Origin: Altererythrobacter sp. XM-24bin4
Lineage (GTDB): Bacteria; Pseudomonadota; Alphaproteobacteria; Sphingomonadales; Sphingomonadaceae
Reading direction: 5' to 3'
DNA length: 64,000 nucleotides
Assembly (NCBI GenBank): GCA_003149575.1
Contig: QCWG01000001.1
Span: 2,227,517-2,291,516 of the forward strand
In this document: one piece after another, positions 45,034 through 53,006 of the stretch
Position numbering within the stretch: the stretch's first letter is position 1
How the letters are laid out: the number at the start of each line of letters is the position of its first letter
Position numbers and translations under genes: made by a program
The notes under the pieces: model-generated
The model's database searches: none
Seen by the model: only the letters and a program-made list of their open reading frames with translations
What the model was told of the DNA's origin: nothing

Positions 45034-46218
45034 TTAAGGCTGAGCTTTACGCCAATCGCGCTTGATCTTCTTGGCTAAGCTCCATTTGTGGACTTCAGTC
45101 GGCCCGTCGTAGATACGAAACGCTCTGATTTCACGAAAGAATTGTTCGACAATCGTATCGCCTGTTACTCCCGTGCCGCCCATCACCTGTACGCACCGGT
45201 CGGCAATCTGAAACAACGTTTCAGCCACAAAGGTCTTGGCCATTGAGCTCTCGGTTGTTCCGATTTCACCGGTGTCCAGCACGCTGGCGCACCAGTCGAT
45301 CATCAACTCGCACGCCTTCAGATCAATCTTGTTCTGAGCCAGCATGAAGCCCACTCCCTCATGATCGACCAGCGGCTTTCCGAACGCCGTTCGCTTGCAA
45401 GCATAGTCGGTTGCAATCTCTTGAGCCCGATCCGCAACGCCAAGCCAACGCATGCAATGCGTGAGACGTGCAGGCGCCAGACGGACCTGTGCGTATTTGA
45501 AGCCCTCACCCGCTTCGCCAAGCATCTGGTTCGCCGGTACACGCAGATCGTTTATGGTAATAACAGCGTGACCGCCCGGCATGGAACTATCAATCGTCTC
45601 GAGCACGCGTTCAATCTGGATAGATGGATCGGGTAGATCGACAAGGAACATACAAGCTCCGCCTTCGGAATCAGCCTCAACCGATTTGGCCATGATGATC
45701 CCTACCTTTGCGCCGTCTGCACCGGTGATGAAAGCCTTTCGCCCATTGATCACCCAGTGGTTGCCATCGCGTTGGCAGGTTGTTTGCATCAATGACGGGT
45801 CAGACCCTGCGCCGTTGTCTTCGGCCGGTTCGGTCATGAAAAAGGCTGAACGAGCATCCCCTGACTCCAAGGGGGCCAGGAAACGTTGCTTGATCTCGTC
45901 GCTGCCAACCTTTCTGAGCAGGTACATATTGCCTTCATCGGGAGCCATCACATGACAGGCAATCGGACCAAGCGGCGAAATGCCGCTCTTGCGCAGGATC
46001 AATGCGGTATCAGCATGGCTGAAATGCGATCCGTCCTTTCGAATATGCGGGACTAGCAGGCCTACCGCCTTGGCCTTGCCCCGCAGTTCCGCTCCAAGTT
46101 CATCGGAAGGCCCATGACTGCCGCAACGTGGGTCTGCCTCGTATGGAGCGACGACCGTGCGAACAAACTCTTCAACTCTAGCCGCGATCTGTTCGGCTTC
46201 AGACGTATAGTGGGCCAT
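45034..46218 (-). CDS. Acyl-CoA dehydrogenase family protein
   Basis: FAD enzyme of 394 residues, likely oxidising an acyl-CoA to the enoyl-CoA. Family segments: SAFFMTEPAEDNGAGSDPSL (FAD and substrate contact), HWVINGRKAFITGADGAKVG, GHAVITINDLRVPANQMLGE, YACKRTAFGKPLVDHEGVGF, and VMGGTGVTGDTIVEQFFREI with the catalytic-region C-terminal turn RIYDGPTEVHKWSLAKKIKR. It resembles the ACAD10/11-like group. ATG 46218 follows AGGATGAG. Convergent with the chemoreceptor fragment; the substrate is not known. Confidence 0.9.
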   Translation of the reverse strand: MAHYTSEAEQIAARVEEFVRTVVAPYEADPRCGSHGPSDELGAELRGKAKAVGLLVPHIRKDGSHFSHADTALILRKSGISPLGPIACHVMAPDEGNMYLLRKVGSDEIKQRFLAPLESGDARSAFFMTEPAEDNGAGSDPSLMQTTCQRDGNHWVINGRKAFITGADGAKVGIIMAKSVEADSEGGACMFLVDLPDPSIQIERVLETIDSSMPGGHAVITINDLRVPANQMLGEAGEGFKYAQVRLAPARLTHCMRWLGVADRAQEIATDYACKRTAFGKPLVDHEGVGFMLAQNKIDLKACELMIDWCASVLDTGEIGTTESSMAKTFVAETLFQIADRCVQVMGGTGVTGDTIVEQFFREIRAFRIYDGPTEVHKWSLAKKIKRDWRKAQP

Positions 46219-46553
46219 TCAAACTCATCCTGTTTTGGTATTGGTGCGGACCTAATCGACCACGAGCCAGCTTCCACCTCCCCAATTGGTCAGCGAGTTC
46301 GAATGCACCTCAAGGAGTTGGTCCTATTGAACCGAGATCGTTGATGAGAACTTGCTCAGCAAGTTCAGGAATGGACCATGGCTTGAATAACTCTGGTCCG
46401 TCAGATCATCCAAGAAGCCGGAAAGTGAGTCGCCGACACCAACTTTCATATTGTTGTTCACGCGCCGGTTCGAGAATCCCAATCTTTCAGAATTGTGACG
46501 GTGTGTGCCTATCGATTGCTATCACTTGGCTTATCGCATCTATTCCGCTCACG
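46219..46553. other. Intergenic stretch with no recognised feature
   Basis: The 335 bases between the acyl-CoA dehydrogenase start and the next small gene hold no gene I can support. Open frames on the plus strand run through but lack family features and ribosome-binding sites. The promoter of the dehydrogenase is expected at its left end. Confidence 0.5.
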
Positions 46554-46799
46554 ATGAACAAGAACGATTCGCGATCCGTATTAGCGGAAGCCCTCAAGCT
46601 TGCGCTTGCTGGAGATCATGACCCCGCGCGATTGGGAAACGCCATCGCCAACCCGCAACGATTAACCGCAATCGAGAAAAGCGCGTGGGTGCAGCTTCAC
46701 AACTGGTCGGCCGATGCGAACCTGCGGGCGCAGTATCCGCAGATTGCAGATTTCAGCCGCCGCCGGATAACCGAGTTGCTGGTGCAGCTCGAAGACTAG
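46554..46799 (+). CDS. Small hypothetical protein
   Basis: An 81-residue protein (MNKNDSRSVLAEALKLALAG, ending RRRITELLVQLED), mostly helical and charged. I do not recognise a family. The stretch LTAIEKSAWVQLHNWSADAN is the most distinctive part. ATG 46554 is the only sensible start, though no strong ribosome-binding site precedes it. It is convergent with the TPR gene, four bases away. Confidence 0.55.
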   Translation: MNKNDSRSVLAEALKLALAGDHDPARLGNAIANPQRLTAIEKSAWVQLHNWSADANLRAQYPQIADFSRRRITELLVQLED

Positions 46800-46803
46800 G
46801 GCT

Positions 46804-47157
46804 TTAACGGGCTGCCATCTGTTCGGCCCGGAACTCTCCACGGTCGAGCATCTGCAGAGCCAATCGTGCCAGATGACGCGATTCCTTCCATTCGCCCTCG
46901 GCAGTCTCCAGAACAACACGGTCAGAACCACGCATCGCCGCTTCGAACATGGCGCGCGCTTCCTCAGTGCGACCCTGACGTGCGTATGCGATGCCAAGAT
47001 TGATCAGTTTGGCAGGATCATCTGCGGCAAGTTCGGTGTTTGCCTCAATCACTTCAACCGCGATTGCGTCATGACCATCCAGCAAGGGTTCGTAGCCGAT
47101 ATCGCTCGGTGCACCACTAACAAGCATCATCAAAGCTGCAGTACCGGTTAGAAACAT
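46804..47157 (-). CDS. TPR-containing exported protein
   Basis: A 117-residue protein with a hydrophobic N-terminus (MFLTGTAALMMLVSGAPSDI) that looks like a signal sequence. A TPR-like pair follows: DDPAKLINLGIAYARQGRTE and EARAMFEAAMRGSDRVVLET. It is probably periplasmic. No partner is evident; upstream lies the AT-rich control region of the lipoprotein gene on the other strand. Confidence 0.65.
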   Translation of the reverse strand: MFLTGTAALMMLVSGAPSDIGYEPLLDGHDAIAVEVIEANTELAADDPAKLINLGIAYARQGRTEEARAMFEAAMRGSDRVVLETAEGEWKESRHLARLALQMLDRGEFRAEQMAAR

Positions 47158-47474
47158 ATGCCATCTCCCAAAAGAGCTTGCATAGTGTGGAAAAGTATTT
47201 CGGGCTGCAACAAAAATGAAACATTGTCATAAAACAGCAGCATTTAGACATGTTCTATATATAAAACAGCTGGTTAGAGGCTGTAACAATAGCTAGCTGG
47301 AGAGCCTCTGGTATGTCATATTTGTCATATACCTGACATTTTTTGTCATGTGACAATTTTGCGATATTTTGGCTGTTTCCGACCACAAAGAGTCACTGCC
47401 CGTCCTTAATAGCACTGGAGCGCGCTTGATGCGTGACTAACTTTTACTCCGGATTTTTAAGAGGACCGCTCGCT
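47158..47474. promoter_or_regulatory. AT-rich divergent control region with TGTCAT repeats
   Basis: This 317-base gap is much more AT-rich than the flanks. It holds TGTCAT at 47225, 47314, 47323 and 47344, and TGACAT at 47334. A perfect inverted repeat TTGTCA-TG-TGACAA spans 47343-47356. The arrangement suggests binding sites for one or more regulators of the plus-strand lipoprotein gene. A TATA-like run lies near 47256-47264. Confidence 0.5.
47322..47339 (+). promoter_or_regulatory. Pho-box-like direct repeat
   Basis: TTGTCATATACCTGACAT matches 15 of 18 positions of the E. coli PhoB consensus (two CTGTCAT units 11 bases apart with an AT-rich spacer). Further TGTCAT units lie 9 bases upstream and about 10 bases downstream. 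It is 136 bases before the lipoprotein start. PhoB control is inferred. Confidence 0.5.
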
Positions 47475-49058
47475 GTGAAAACTCTCAATCGCTCGCTTAT
47501 AATGGGCGCAAGCCTGATCGCACTCGCTGGTTGCGGCGCGGATGAAATCGCCTCGCCCGGCACGGGGGGCAATGTCATTATCAATGGTGGCGGTGGTGGC
47601 ACCCCGACGCCGTCACCAACGCCAACGCCAACCACGACCACTACAGCGGCGGCCGACTGTCCGTTTATTGAGGATCCGCAGGGTCTAACAAGCCGCGGTA
47701 CAATCTCTGGCCCGACTGGCTCTTATCGCCTTTGCCAGCTTCCGGCTCGCTTCAATCGTTCAACCACGCTTCCGTTTACGGCGTCTGATTCTGCGGTCAT
47801 CTATTTGATCGACGGTCAGGTTGACGTCGGCACTGATGGCGGACCGACTGCTGATAACTCTGACGGCCTCGATGACACCAATATTGTCCTGACTATTGAG
47901 CCAGGTGTGATCCTGGCAGGTCTTGATGCGTCTTACTTGAACGTCAATCGCGGCAACCAGATACAGGCAAACGGGACAACCGACCGCCCGATTATCTTTA
48001 CCAGCCAGCAGAATATTCGCGGCGAGAACACTGATAGTTCTTCGGGCGATTGGGGTGGACTCATTCTCAATGGCCGCGCTCCGATTACGGACTGCCTTTC
48101 GAATACAGCTACGCCAGGCACAGCCCAATGCGAACGCGAAGTCGAAGGTACAACCACGCCGCCGCGCTATGGCGGCGACGATGCTTCGGACAGCTCGGGT
48201 TCCGTTCGCAATGTCCAGCTGCGCTTTTCGGGTACTGTGCTTGCAAATGGTGACGAGCTTCAGGCTCTGACGACAGGCGGCGTTGGCTCAGGCACCACCT
48301 TCGAAAACATCCAGTCGTTCAACAGCGCGGATGACGGCGTCGAATTCTTTGGTGGCGTGGTGAATATGAAGGGTCTCGTGGTTGTCGGCGCAGAAGACGA
48401 CTCGATCGACACCGACACAGGCGTGAAGGCTACACTGCAGTATGTTGTCGCAGTGCAGCGTTCCGATGTCGGTGACACGATCATTGAAGCCGACAGCAAC
48501 AACGCTCTGGTTGATGATACGCCTCGCCAGAACACATTGATTTCGAACGCTACTTTCATTCAGCGCAAGAACGATGACCAGGTCATCCGTATCCGCGGGG
48601 GAACAGATTATTCGCTGTTCAACACCATCATCTTCGACAATTCTTCAAATGGTACGCCGTGCTTGCGTATTGACCTGCCGGAAACAGTTCGTGCCGCGAA
48701 TGCTGGACTTGATGATGTCGGTCCGCCGCGCTTCGAGTCCGTGGCAATGGATTGTGCGACACCTTTCCGTGATGGCAGCAGCGGCGTAACTGCCGCTGAT
48801 ACACAGGCAATTTTCGAGAGCGGCTCGAACAACACCACTGCGCTGACCAACACTCTGACGATGACCTATATCAACGGTTCGAACGAGGACGCACTGGTGG
48901 CCTTCGACGCGACGGGCATCTCCAGCTTCTTCGACAATGCTGGTTACGTTGGTGCAGCACAATCGGGTGATACGCGCTTCGAAGGCTGGACTTGCGACTC
49001 AGCGACCATCTCTTTCGGAAACAACTCGGGCGCCTGCACCTCGCTGCCGGTTTACTGA
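47475..49058 (+). CDS. Surface/periplasmic lipoprotein, beta-helix-like, partner of the next TonB receptor
   Basis: A 527-residue lipoprotein: signal KTLNRSLIMGASLIALAGCG with Cys20, then a Gly-rich and Thr/Pro-rich linker (TPTPSPTPTPTTTTTAAA). The body has repeated motifs: SGDWGGLILNGRAPITDC, PPRYGGDDASDSSGSVRNVQ, LTTGGVGSGTTFENIQSF, DDGVEFFGGVVNMKGLVVVG, DDSIDTDTGVKATLQYVVAV. These resemble secreted beta-helix-like proteins that accompany TonB receptors in other phyla, from memory only. GTG 47475 is chosen: AAGAGGA lies 9 bases upstream and the signal is well placed; an ORF from 47433 is open but its N-terminus is unsuitable. Substrate binding for the receptor is inferred. Confidence 0.75.
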   Translation: MKTLNRSLIMGASLIALAGCGADEIASPGTGGNVIINGGGGGTPTPSPTPTPTTTTTAAADCPFIEDPQGLTSRGTISGPTGSYRLCQLPARFNRSTTLPFTASDSAVIYLIDGQVDVGTDGGPTADNSDGLDDTNIVLTIEPGVILAGLDASYLNVNRGNQIQANGTTDRPIIFTSQQNIRGENTDSSSGDWGGLILNGRAPITDCLSNTATPGTAQCEREVEGTTTPPRYGGDDASDSSGSVRNVQLRFSGTVLANGDELQALTTGGVGSGTTFENIQSFNSADDGVEFFGGVVNMKGLVVVGAEDDSIDTDTGVKATLQYVVAVQRSDVGDTIIEADSNNALVDDTPRQNTLISNATFIQRKNDDQVIRIRGGTDYSLFNTIIFDNSSNGTPCLRIDLPETVRAANAGLDDVGPPRFESVAMDCATPFRDGSSGVTAADTQAIFESGSNNTTALTNTLTMTYINGSNEDALVAFDATGISSFFDNAGYVGAAQSGDTRFEGWTCDSATISFGNNSGACTSLPVY

Positions 49059-49069
49059 TGATCCATTTG

Positions 49070-49110
49070 CTCCTGGGCGGTCAGCACCTCTCTCGCTGAT
49101 CGCCCAGGAG
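49070..49110 (+). promoter_or_regulatory. Intercistronic hairpin overlapping the TonB receptor ribosome-binding site
   Basis: A 16-base stem (49070-49085 with 49095-49110, one G-T pair) encloses a 9-base loop. No T-run follows, so it is not a standard terminator. The 3' arm ends CCCAGGAG at 49110, and the AGGAG is the candidate ribosome-binding site for the receptor ATG at 49120. It may stabilise the upstream message or gate receptor translation. Confidence 0.65.
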
Positions 49111-49119
49111 CTTCGCTGC

Positions 49120-51834
49120 ATGAATCAAACTCAGGCCTCTATGAAAGGGTCTTCGAAAATGAACACTGGCAAGCAGTTGACGGGGCTGCTCCTCCTCACA
49201 ACCGCTCTCACATATCCTGCAGTTGCACATGCCCAGGATAGTCAAACCACCGATGCAGTTGCACAGTCGGAGGATCAGGTCGATCCGGAGGATGATGCCT
49301 TCGAGGAGCCCGAAATCTCAGTTCCAGGCGGTTCCATCATCGTCACCGGGCGACGCAATCGCGATGTTACACGCAGCTCGAGCCAGGTCATCTCTGTTCT
49401 GTCGCAGGAAGAGATTGCCCGAACCGGCGAAGGTGACATTGCGGGCGCGCTTGGGCGCACAACCGGACTGGCTGTTGTGGGCAATGGCAACGTGTTTGTC
49501 CGCGGCCTTGGTGACCGTTACTCGCTGGCATTGCTCAACGGTCTCCCACTGCCATCTCCACAACCGCTCAGCCGCGTCGTTCCGCTGGATATTTTTCCGA
49601 CCAACATCGTAGCCTCCTCGCTGGTCCAGAAAAGCTACTCGGCAAACTTCCCAGGCGAATTCGGCGGCGGTGTGATCAACCTAACCACTCGCGCTGTGCC
49701 AGATGAGAGCTTTCTCGATATCAGCCTGAGCATAAGCGGCGATACTGAAACCACTTTCAGCAATGGCCTCGACTATTACGGGTCAGACTATGACTGGTCT
49801 GGCTTTGACGACGGCACACGTGATGTGCCGCCAGCGCTCCAGGATTTCTTCAATAGCGGCCGCCGCATCGGTGACCTGACAACTGCAGAACAAGGCGCAA
49901 TCGTTAAGCAGTTGGGCAACCCCAATCTGGTGGTGCTGCAGGAAGTGGGCGACGTGAGGCCGAACTTCTCTAGCGGGATCACGGCTGGCACCGCGTTTGA
50001 TGTTGGTTCAGACGGCCGGCTTGGCTTGATCGCGACTGCGTCGCTCAGCAACAAGTTGCGCACGAAGGTAATTACGTCGCAGAACCCGTTCACGACTGAT
50101 CTTCAGCTCGATCGTGACTCGCGAAATTTTGTCACCGACAACCGCATTCTGGCCAACGCCATGTTGGGTGTCGGTCTCGAGATTGGCGAACATCAGTTCC
50201 GTTGGACAAATCTGTTCATCCGGGACACGCTGAAGCAGTCAGGGCTGGGGTTTGGTGAGCTGCTGCTCGACGGAGACAGCCTGATTACCCAGAACACAGG
50301 CTGGTATGAGCGGCAGCTGATCGATACGCAGCTGGTTAGCGAACTTGAGTTCGGCGATCTTTCTGTCGATGTGCGCCTTGGATACGCGCAAACCCAGCGC
50401 GAAGCGCCATACGAATATGAGTTTGTCTATGTCCGCACCAATCAGGACAACCAGGACACGGGCGATATCTTCATCAACGTTCTGGACCGCCAACGCGGCA
50501 GCGCATCAGTTGCATTTTCCGAACTGAAGGAAGATCTCCTCTACGGCGGTCTCGACTTGAGCTATCCGCTGACCGAGTGGCTGACGGCTACAGTTGGCTA
50601 TGCCTACACAGACACCAGCCGTGATTCCGAGCGTCGCGAATTCTTGATCGACGGTGATAATATTCCACCAGGCGTTGGGGCACTTCGCCCCGATCTTTTG
50701 CTCGGCGATGCAATCATCGATTACTTCGGCATTGGTTTGAGTGAACCAACCCAGACTGATCCTGCGTTTGCTGCTGATCTGGAGATTCAGGCCGGATATG
50801 CGAAGGTTAACATTGTTCCGGCCTTCGGTGTAAGTTTGGATCTTGGTGTCCGATATGAAGATGCTTCACAGTCGGTTGGCACGGTAAGCCGGTTCGAGAA
50901 TCCGTTCGTTTCGCTTGCGACGACAGCGCTCAACAACGACTACTTCTTACCCGGCGCAACGATTACGTGGGAAGCGACGGATTCGCTGCAATTCCGGGCG
51001 AGTGCATCCAAAACGATCGCACGTCCGCAGTTCCGCGAACTGATCTTCCAGCCCTACACTGACCCTGAAAATCAGCGTCAGTACATCGGCAACCCGGCTT
51101 TGATAGATTCAGAGCTGTTCAACGCAGAAGTTCGCGCCGAATATTACTTCGGTCGAGGCAATCGTGTTTCTGCAGCTGGTTTCTACAAGGAAATCGAAAA
51201 CCCGATCGAGCCCTATGTTTCGATTGGCGCGGATACGAGCTTCACTACGCGTTTTGCCAATGCGCCAACAGCCGAACTGTTCGGCGGTGAGTTCGAGTTC
51301 CAGTTGACCAAGCCATTGTTCGATTGGGGCGCGACCGGTTGGCTTGAAACGAAACAGATCATTTTCGCGACAAACTACACCTACACCCAATCCGAGTTGA
51401 AAGTAGGCGAAGGCGATACCACCAGCCTCTTCACCGCCGGTGTTGGTGCGATTGAGAGCGATGCAGCACTGTTCTTCAACGATGGTGACCCGCTCACCGG
51501 TCAGTCGGATCATTTGGTCAATGTTCAGCTCGGCATCGAAGATCAGGACAAGCTGCAACAGCTGACTTTCCTGCTTAGCTATGCCAGCGAACGCGTTACG
51601 CGCCGTGGTACGGCTGGCTTGCCTGACATTGTTGAAGATCCCGGTCTGACATTCGACTTGGTGATGCGCCAGGAGTTAAAGCTGTTCTCAGTTCCGCTGG
51701 AACTCAAGGCTGAAGCGCGCAACATTTTTGGGCGGGGGAACTTTGAATTTCAGAAGGTTGGCGACAACCGCATTGAAATCAACAGCTACGATGTCGGCAC
51801 ATCATTCTCGCTGGGCCTTACTGCCAAATTCTAG
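49120..51834 (+). CDS. TonB-dependent receptor, partner of the upstream lipoprotein
   Basis: Outer-membrane transporter of about 904 residues. Signal sequence GKQLTGLLLLTTALTYPAVA then HAQD; TonB-box region GGSIIVTGRR; plug segments ALGRTTGLAVVGNGNVFVRG, LGDRYSLALLNGLPLPSPQP and SANFPGEFGGGVINLTTRAV; large barrel that ends SFSLGLTAKF. The plug lacks siderophore-type motifs. ATG 49120 has CAGGAG 9 bases upstream; ATG 49159 (AAAGGG upstream) would give a shorter, more standard signal peptide. The lipoprotein gene precedes it by 61 bases, and an atypical PhoB-like regulator gene is convergent at its 3' end. Substrate unknown. Confidence 0.9.
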   Translation: MNQTQASMKGSSKMNTGKQLTGLLLLTTALTYPAVAHAQDSQTTDAVAQSEDQVDPEDDAFEEPEISVPGGSIIVTGRRNRDVTRSSSQVISVLSQEEIARTGEGDIAGALGRTTGLAVVGNGNVFVRGLGDRYSLALLNGLPLPSPQPLSRVVPLDIFPTNIVASSLVQKSYSANFPGEFGGGVINLTTRAVPDESFLDISLSISGDTETTFSNGLDYYGSDYDWSGFDDGTRDVPPALQDFFNSGRRIGDLTTAEQGAIVKQLGNPNLVVLQEVGDVRPNFSSGITAGTAFDVGSDGRLGLIATASLSNKLRTKVITSQNPFTTDLQLDRDSRNFVTDNRILANAMLGVGLEIGEHQFRWTNLFIRDTLKQSGLGFGELLLDGDSLITQNTGWYERQLIDTQLVSELEFGDLSVDVRLGYAQTQREAPYEYEFVYVRTNQDNQDTGDIFINVLDRQRGSASVAFSELKEDLLYGGLDLSYPLTEWLTATVGYAYTDTSRDSERREFLIDGDNIPPGVGALRPDLLLGDAIIDYFGIGLSEPTQTDPAFAADLEIQAGYAKVNIVPAFGVSLDLGVRYEDASQSVGTVSRFENPFVSLATTALNNDYFLPGATITWEATDSLQFRASASKTIARPQFRELIFQPYTDPENQRQYIGNPALIDSELFNAEVRAEYYFGRGNRVSAAGFYKEIENPIEPYVSIGADTSFTTRFANAPTAELFGGEFEFQLTKPLFDWGATGWLETKQIIFATNYTYTQSELKVGEGDTTSLFTAGVGAIESDAALFFNDGDPLTGQSDHLVNVQLGIEDQDKLQQLTFLLSYASERVTRRGTAGLPDIVEDPGLTFDLVMRQELKLFSVPLELKAEARNIFGRGNFEFQKVGDNRIEINSYDVGTSFSLGLTAKF

Positions 51835-51843
51835 ATATCGGCA

Positions 51844-51865
51844 CGCCCCGTCTTCGGGCGGGGCG
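51844..51865. terminator. Hairpin between convergent genes
   Basis: CGCCCCGTC and GGCGGGGCG (one T-G pair) flank a TTCG loop, giving a 9-pair GC stem with a stable tetraloop. It sits just after the receptor stop and before the regulator stop. No T-run is seen, so termination may need other factors. Confidence 0.5.
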
Positions 51866-51875
51866 GCCGCCTAGG

Positions 51876-52556
51876 CTATCGCCGAAGCTCAAGGTCGAAG
51901 ACGTAGCCGATTGAACGCACGGTTCGCAGGGGGTTACCGCCCCCCGCAGCCTTTATAGCTTTCCGCAATCGGCCAATCCATACATCGACCGTTCGTTCGT
52001 CAATCATCTCTTCCTTCTTGCCCAGTCCGGACATTATTTCCGGGCGTGACAAAGTGCGGTTGGCATTCTCGGCTAGAAACCGGAGCAGCCTGAATTCGTT
52101 CGGGCTGACATCGATTGGCTCATCGCGCCAGTAAGCGCGGTAGGCAGGCAAATTGATGGTCAACGCCCCATAGTCGAGTTTCTCGGTAGTGTAGTTCGCC
52201 GCCATGGGCTTTAACGCAAAAATACGATCCAGCACCGCGCGCCGGTCGATTGGCCCCGACATATAGTCATCCGCCCCGGCATCGAGTGCACGCTTGCGCG
52301 CTGCGAAATCGTCATCGTTCAAGACCATTGTAATGTGCGCGCCTGCTGTCTGGGGATCCGCCCTCAACCGGCGGCAAAGCTCCAGGCCGGCAAGGTCATC
52401 GAGCACCCAGTCGATGAATATCCAAATCGGACCTTCGAATATCTGCGAAGGAGCGCGCGAAGTGATCTTCGAGAATTCATACTGCGCGTCATCATGAGCG
52501 AATGGCTCGAACTCATCAGCGTCTGGATGTGTGAGCAGAATCTTGACAACCGACAT
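51876..52556 (-). CDS. PhoB/OmpR-family regulator with a degenerate receiver domain
   Basis: 226 residues: receiver (1-120) and winged-helix DNA-binding domain (about 128-226). The C-terminal part is canonical (VSPNEFRLLRFLAENANRTL, SRPEIM, RTVDVWIGRLRKAI, NPLRTVRSIGYVFD) and close to PhoB. The receiver keeps the phospho-acceptor aspartate (IFIDWVLDDLAGLELCRRLR), but the N-terminal acidic pair is replaced by HP (ILLTHPDADE), the conserved Thr by Leu (ITMVLND) and the conserved Lys by Gly (DDYMSGPI). Signalling by normal phosphorylation is therefore doubtful. No histidine kinase gene is adjacent. It is convergent with the TonB receptor gene, which, with its lipoprotein, is a natural target. 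Confidence 0.85.
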   Translation of the reverse strand: MSVVKILLTHPDADEFEPFAHDDAQYEFSKITSRAPSQIFEGPIWIFIDWVLDDLAGLELCRRLRADPQTAGAHITMVLNDDDFAARKRALDAGADDYMSGPIDRRAVLDRIFALKPMAANYTTEKLDYGALTINLPAYRAYWRDEPIDVSPNEFRLLRFLAENANRTLSRPEIMSGLGKKEEMIDERTVDVWIGRLRKAIKAAGGGNPLRTVRSIGYVFDLELRR

Positions 52557-53006
52557 ACAACTTGGCCCCTGGTTCGAACCCAGTTTGCCCTCAATTTATG
52601 ACGTGTCCGTGACGAAGCAGGCGCTTTGAGCATTTGCAGCTGTAGCGTCAACTATCCGCAATTGGCTCATTAGCCGCCAGTCCGGTTTTCGTGCTTAGTT
52701 TGAAAGCAGACAGGCCGCTAACAGCCCAAGATTAGCCGAGAACCCAATTCGACCGGATGTCCGCCTTCTACCCCATAAACGGCCTTCAGCGACGGCGCTA
52801 TGTTGGCCGATTGCGGAAAGTCCAATTTCGGTGCCATTGAGAAGCTGAGCAGACATTCGGCTTTTCGCGCAGTTGCAAGCATTGAACGGCCGCAACGACC
52901 AACGATTTGCATTGTGCGGCCCGCGCCCTATGCTTTGAGCTCATCCCACGCAAAGAGACGCACTCTCGCTCGTTGAGCGAGCATGCGAACATTTCCCTGA
53001 AAATAC
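52557..53006. other. Intergenic stretch upstream of regulator and BCCT transporter genes
   Basis: This 450-base divergent gap must hold two promoters. I see no gene with family features. A segment around 52745-52910, with ATGTCCGCC and CAGACATTC in opposite directions, could be a degenerate genomic repeat of the kind scattered in some sphingomonad genomes, but this cannot be shown from one copy. Confidence 0.35.

Noticed and set aside
47158..47474. CRISPR-like array from the repeated TGTCAT units
   Set aside because: Repeat units are only 6-7 bases with no spacers; they fit a transcription-factor site instead.
52695..52895. Minus-strand frame of 66 codons upstream of the BCCT gene
   Set aside because: Arg/Ser/Cys-rich, without ribosome-binding site or family features; more like non-coding or degenerate repeat DNA.
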